Assembly (NCBI GenBank): GCA_030704615.1
Contig: CM060731.1
Span: 34,906,001-34,970,000 of the forward strand
Reading direction: 5' to 3'
From: Takakia lepidozioides
Lineage: Eukaryota; Streptophyta; Takakiopsida; Takakiales; Takakiaceae
DNA length: 64,000 nt
Part shown: in pieces, positions 60,065-64,000 of the stretch
Position numbering within the stretch: position 1 is the first letter of the stretch
Layout: each line of letters opens with the position of its first letter
Made by a program: the position numbers and the translations under genes
The notes under the pieces: model-generated
Told to the model about the DNA's origin: nothing
Databases searched by the model: none
The model's input: only the letters and a program-made list of their open reading frames with translations

Positions 60065-61609
60065 TAAACGTTCACCTTTGAAAATATAATATAGAGTCCT
60101 GTAACTTTTTATTAAAAGACCAATTCAAGGTGCTGATTAGTGCAGCTCATAAATAAGGTGAACCCCTTTCAGAAAAGACTATAATATTTCATTTCACCTT
60201 ATTTTACCCTAGGAAATAACTCCAATAAGTTACTATTTGCGCGACTATTGGGCTCTCTACCCTAGAAGGTGTCCGCCTCTCAACCGGAAGGCTAGCAGGT
60301 GAAATGACACTATACACAGTTGCTTTAGTGGAGCCTTTCTGCATCTCTTGTTGCGAATTCTAGCTAAACAACAAAATTAATTCCAGGTGGCCAAGTTCTA
60401 GATGAACGACATAATCCTTTGGCTAGCTAAAATTGGTCGAGTTCTAACTAAAGAACATAATCTTTGGCTACTTGAAGTTAATTTTAGTTAGCCTAGATTT
60501 ATTTTGGGCCTAATCCATTTTTTGTTTTTTTATTTCAAAATGGTCATTGGGAAACAAAATAAAACAAGCCGCAAACCTGGAGAGGCTCTGTCCAATGAAG
60601 CAACAATTTTGACAAGCTGCCATGTGGTTTATAGTTTATACTTGAGAGCTTTTTTAGACCAATCATACTCTCAACACACTGTGCAATGGTTCGTTGACCA
60701 CATTTTCTCCATTGACTTCAACATGATGCAAAGTCTCTGGCCTGAAGGGACAGAGCCAATAAAACCCAAGAGGAAAATAAAAAATCACTTGTTAGGCTAT
60801 TCCTGGCCTCAATGCAATTTGGGCTTCTGTTCCTTTGGGAAAAACAAAACAGAGCACAGAGGGAAAACACAGGCCAATGCGAGAGCCTTAGGACAAAGTA
60901 AAGAGGTTTTCGACTTTGTATTTCAGCGACAGTTCCAGGCAGAAATGTGAATGCCTCAAGCGTAACGGGACTCTGAAGGGCTACTGCCTTATCGGGAAGG
61001 TGGAGACTGGACACCTTTACGACATCCAACTAGCGGTTTGAACCCACAATCACTGGTGCCCTTGCCACGCCAGCTAAGGCACCCTCATCACAATGTTCGA
61101 TTTAGTTCTTAGTTCTTCCCATCTTAGGGATGCCTTACCCCATACATACTTGGTGCCCATGTCAGTGCCCTTGCAACCTTCTCAACAACATTGTCAATTT
61201 CCCAGATCCATTCCATTTTTAAGAACATAAAAAAACTGGAAAACTTTATGAGCCCCATACAAACAAGGTGCCATTCACCCTAGTTGGAACATGTATAGAA
61301 AGTTCTGGAGGGCTTTATTAAAAAAATTGCACATGAGATGACGTGATTGTACATGAGAGTATAACAACATGAGAAGGAACATGAGACATGCATGCATGGT
61401 GGCATGGAGCATCATCAAGTTGCAGGCTCCTCGCCACCTTTAAAAAGCCCTCGAGCCTGCTGCACACACACCGTGTTTGCACACTTCAGCGCCTTGGCTT
61501 GTCGCTACTCTCTACTCTGCACACTTCCTCTCCTCAGCTTGTATCCCTCTCTTCTTCTGTCCACAATCCTGCTGTGATGAAACATTGAAAAGAGGACGAA
61601 TGGTACCTG
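60065..61609. other. Intergenic; likely tRNA-derived SINE on the minus strand at about 60950-61090
   Basis: On the minus strand, GCCTTAGCTGGCGTGGCAAGG (A-box-like, 61075 downward) is followed about 35 bp on by GTGGGTTCAAACCGC (B box). The body then reads TAAAGGTGTCCAGTCTCC and ATAAGGCAGTAGCCC, typical of a tRNA-derived SINE head plus body. The ORF 60504-60950 (+) overlaps it and is probably not a gene. Confidence 0.5.
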
Positions 61610-63193
61610 CTAGGTTGGATCGATGATGCTGTAACAAGGCGTGAATGGGAAACCTCTTACTTCCTCGAAGTCACCACTTTCGTCGAATTCCCCTGCAGAA
61701 TTGTCTTCATCTTGCTCCTTGTTGCAGGAGCCTTCCTCACCATCATTCTCGTCTCCATCCTCCATGTTTTCGTCTTTCAGATGTCCTCCAGCACTGCTTT
61801 CATGGTTGCCTGTGACATCTCCCTCGGTACTGTCTGACATATAGTCGCCATCGTCATCCCCACCGTAAGAGCTCTCTCCATCTCTATCACCATCTTCAAC
61901 TCCCCCAATATTGCCTTGCTCACGAATAGGGCAGTCCTCTATCCACTGTAGCGAGAGGTTGGACATGTTGCAAATGCAACTTGTCCGTCCAGACCTGCTG
62001 ATTATGACAATGTAATCACCGTGGCAAAAACAACTGAAGGCCCTCATGAAACGTGAATGGTCCAAATTATACGCATCCTTATGGCCATGAGTCCTCTCAA
62101 ATCGCTTGAAGTCCATCCAGAACCTAATCAGACTGTCATCCCTAAACTTTGCAATGCTGACCCAGGGAAGATCAGGATTGAGATGATCCAATAGATAGAC
62201 GTTTATACAATGTTCCTCGTCTTGAAATTCTATCTCCATAGAATGATCCTCTTCATGGAACTGTATCTCCACCTTCACTAGGTGACCTCTGTAGTTTCCC
62301 AGCATCGGATAGACCGAACTATCCTTCAAGTCTGTAGCGTCATACACCATCTGCCATGACCCAGTTTCTGTATTGAATGACAGCAACTTATCAACACGAG
62401 TATCGAGGACATATAAGATTTGTCCACATACCGCACTGATGTCATCGATGAAGTACCTCCTCTGCCATGATTCTCTTTCAAAGTCGACGAGGTAGTGTCT
62501 GCCCATCCAAGACTCCCCTTCTGCGTCAGTAGGGCCAAGAAAAACCTCCCAATCGCGTGTCTGCGAGTGGTAAATCTGGGTTCTGTAACCGTCTTGATCG
62601 CAGCAAAGGCATGTGCGTTGATATTGTCCCACAACGATAAACTTGTAAGACTTTGTTGCCTCATTAAACAATAGTGCATGCGTTTCTCCGAGCATTTTGG
62701 GTACATTTGCTTGGGCGTCTGCACAAAACGGAGTGGATTCAGGATTCGGCGTCCACTCTGAAACCGGTAGTTTTGTGATTTTTTGGCTTAATGGATTAAC
62801 CACCCAATAGTGGGAGGGAAATTGTTTGGTTGTGTAACAGATGAGGCCTCCACCCGTTGCCACTGGGGTCACTGCCACAGCATCCAGGCCCATAGCGTCC
62901 AAGTTGGGCATGGTGCCCCACTCCCTGGAGACAAGATTGAGACTGCACCCTCGCCGTTGGTTGGCTTTCACAGGCAGAACCAGGCAGAATACATCTAAAC
63001 CGCAGTTCTTGAAGTCAACTGCATCCTGTTCAGACCCTTTGAATGCTTTGCATGTGGGGAAAGTTTTACAGACATGTTGCAGGGGCCACCCGATCATACA
63101 CGCCTGCAGATTCCTAGCGATGTCGGCGGAAAGGTGCAGTTCCTCCATCTTGGACGTGCGGGGGCTGCAGAGAATTTGCCAATTATTCCTCAC
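61610..63193 (-). CDS. F-box/kelch-like protein with acidic C-terminal tail (single exon)
   Basis: F-box proteins select substrates for SCF ubiquitin ligases. The 527-codon ORF has a weak N-terminal F-box-like segment (LHLSADIARNLQACMIGWPL, HVCKTFPTCKAF). A roughly 380-residue region follows with kelch/F-box-associated features: GGGLICYTTKQFPSHYWVVN, PLSQKITKLPVSEW, YHSQTRDWEVFLG, LLSFNTETGSWQMVYD. It ends in a highly acidic tail (about residues 440-515, e.g. DGDENDGEEGSCNKEQDEDN). Starting at Met 16 (63148, MEELHLSADIARN) would place the F-box at the very N-terminus, as in relatives, and is the more likely start. The frame is intact. The F-box is diverged, so Skp1 binding is uncertain. Confidence 0.7.
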   Translation of the reverse strand: MRNNWQILCSPRTSKMEELHLSADIARNLQACMIGWPLQHVCKTFPTCKAFKGSEQDAVDFKNCGLDVFCLVLPVKANQRRGCSLNLVSREWGTMPNLDAMGLDAVAVTPVATGGGLICYTTKQFPSHYWVVNPLSQKITKLPVSEWTPNPESTPFCADAQANVPKMLGETHALLFNEATKSYKFIVVGQYQRTCLCCDQDGYRTQIYHSQTRDWEVFLGPTDAEGESWMGRHYLVDFERESWQRRYFIDDISAVCGQILYVLDTRVDKLLSFNTETGSWQMVYDATDLKDSSVYPMLGNYRGHLVKVEIQFHEEDHSMEIEFQDEEHCINVYLLDHLNPDLPWVSIAKFRDDSLIRFWMDFKRFERTHGHKDAYNLDHSRFMRAFSCFCHGDYIVIISRSGRTSCICNMSNLSLQWIEDCPIREQGNIGGVEDGDRDGESSYGGDDDGDYMSDSTEGDVTGNHESSAGGHLKDENMEDGDENDGEEGSCNKEQDEDNSAGEFDESGDFEEVRGFPFTPCYSIIDPT

Positions 63194-64000
63194 ACATGGT
63201 TATTCTCAGTGTTCAATGCTCCGTGATCTGGTCGGACTGCTGACAAATGTAATATTCCATCAGCAATGTCTGTGCCATCTATATTTGAGTTCATTTATTT
63301 TGTACAATGATATGTACACAGTCCTGACACACAAGCAACATCAGAATTTGTTTTGCCGACTTGGAGTGGCGTCCGTCTCTATTGTTCTAGGTCCCTCCGT
63401 GCCTCTTAGAGGAGTCTTTTAGAGCTGCTTAGATCCTTGTCTGGCCCTAGGTTTCTCTTCCTACTTCCAGTCACTCTCACTTTTGCCAGGGTTCACTGCT
63501 CGCTGCTCGAAATTAGCGAACCTGAGCTGCTGTCTGTGTTTAAGCTCTTTTGTGTTACCCTATCATCATGATGGAAAGCCTGAAGTCACGGCCTCCTATC
63601 ATGGTAAATTTTTTCCATGATTCCTTAATGAGTTATGGGTGTCTGATCCCTTTATAAAAAAAAAGAAAAAAGAAAGAATATGTATGAATGCAGTTCAATA
63701 AATTACTGACCTCATATTTTGGTTCTCAATACCTCCGTTTTGAAAAGTTGATGCTCCCATCTCCATTGCCGCAGAAACACACCCTATGTACAGAAAGATG
63801 AGGTTAGTTGTAATGAGGTTGTAATATTTCCAGAGAGCATTTTGAGGAGCATTTACGAACAGCGACAATATTTTGACACTGTCTACATGAACACCTTCCT
63901 TAATAGAGTGAATGAATATGTGGTCCAATGCACCTCTGTAGCGAGAAATTCATACGTACAATGGTACAATGGATCTCTAAATGAATATAATGTATACAAG
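63194..64000. other. Upstream of the F-box-like gene; no further gene supported
   Basis: Probable promoter side of the minus-strand gene, then AT-rich DNA with an A-rich run (63655-63675). The ORF 63695-63928 (-) reads LITTNLIFLYIGCVSAAMEM and could be an exon running off the window, but nothing else supports it. Confidence 0.35.

Noticed and set aside
60504-60950. 148-codon plus-strand ORF
   Set aside because: Overlaps a SINE-like segment, has low-complexity start and no recognisable domain.

Overview
The window is nuclear DNA of a land plant. It contains spliced host genes with GT-AG introns for ARP3, a phytocyanin, a PML/GDT1-type transporter and a plant SNF2-RING helicase, plus a plant-style F-box-like protein. 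The repeats (a Mutator-like element, non-LTR retrotransposons of the RPDIL class, a pogo-like element, a transposon gene with a methyltransferase-like domain) and the F-box-like protein remind me of bryophytes. That placement is an impression, not a demonstrated one.

Layout. 310-2306 holds the last five exons of ARP3 (+). 3568-18243 is one giant Mutator-like element (MULE) of 14.7 kb, with near-identical ~240 bp terminal inverted repeats and a perfect 9-bp target duplication. It carries a decayed Ulp1/SENP-type cysteine protease gene with a BED-like zinc finger, a decayed MULE transposase gene, a probable captured fragment on the minus strand, and very large amounts of a GGGTTACA/GTGACAC-type repeat in its arms and introns. 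19.1-22.6 kb is a GPI-anchored phytocyanin gene with a probable 5' UTR intron. 24.0-27.0 kb is an unrecognised secreted glycoprotein gene with a LINE fragment in an intron. 28.9-32.3 kb (-) is a complete PML4/5-like (UPF0016/GDT1) gene. 35.6-42.0 kb (+) is a complete SNF2-RING helicase of the CHR27/28 (FRG) type.

43.8-61 kb is repeat-rich. It has a small inverted-repeat element flanked by a duplicated segment, and the 3' half (45.4-47.4 kb) and 5' half (53.7-55.5 kb) of a minus-strand LINE. Between these halves lies a decayed transposon gene (48.5-53.5 kb) that joins a MULE-like transposase core to a SAM-methyltransferase-like C-terminus. Beyond them are an intronless SET-domain ORF (56.8-57.6 kb) and a frameshifted pogo-like transposase (58.6-60.1 kb). 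61.6-63.2 kb (-) is an F-box/kelch-like single-exon gene.

The strongest candidate for an undescribed system is the large MULE. A short motif fills its subterminal arms and introns in both orientations, and a divergent version is translated as a GDT peptide repeat, while its genes encode a zinc-finger/Ulp1 protein and a transposase. By analogy with VANDAL MULEs, whose VANC proteins bind short motifs accumulated in the element's own non-coding DNA, the motif may be the recognition site of an element-encoded DNA-binding protein. This is inference. The copy seen here is disabled by several stops and frameshifts.
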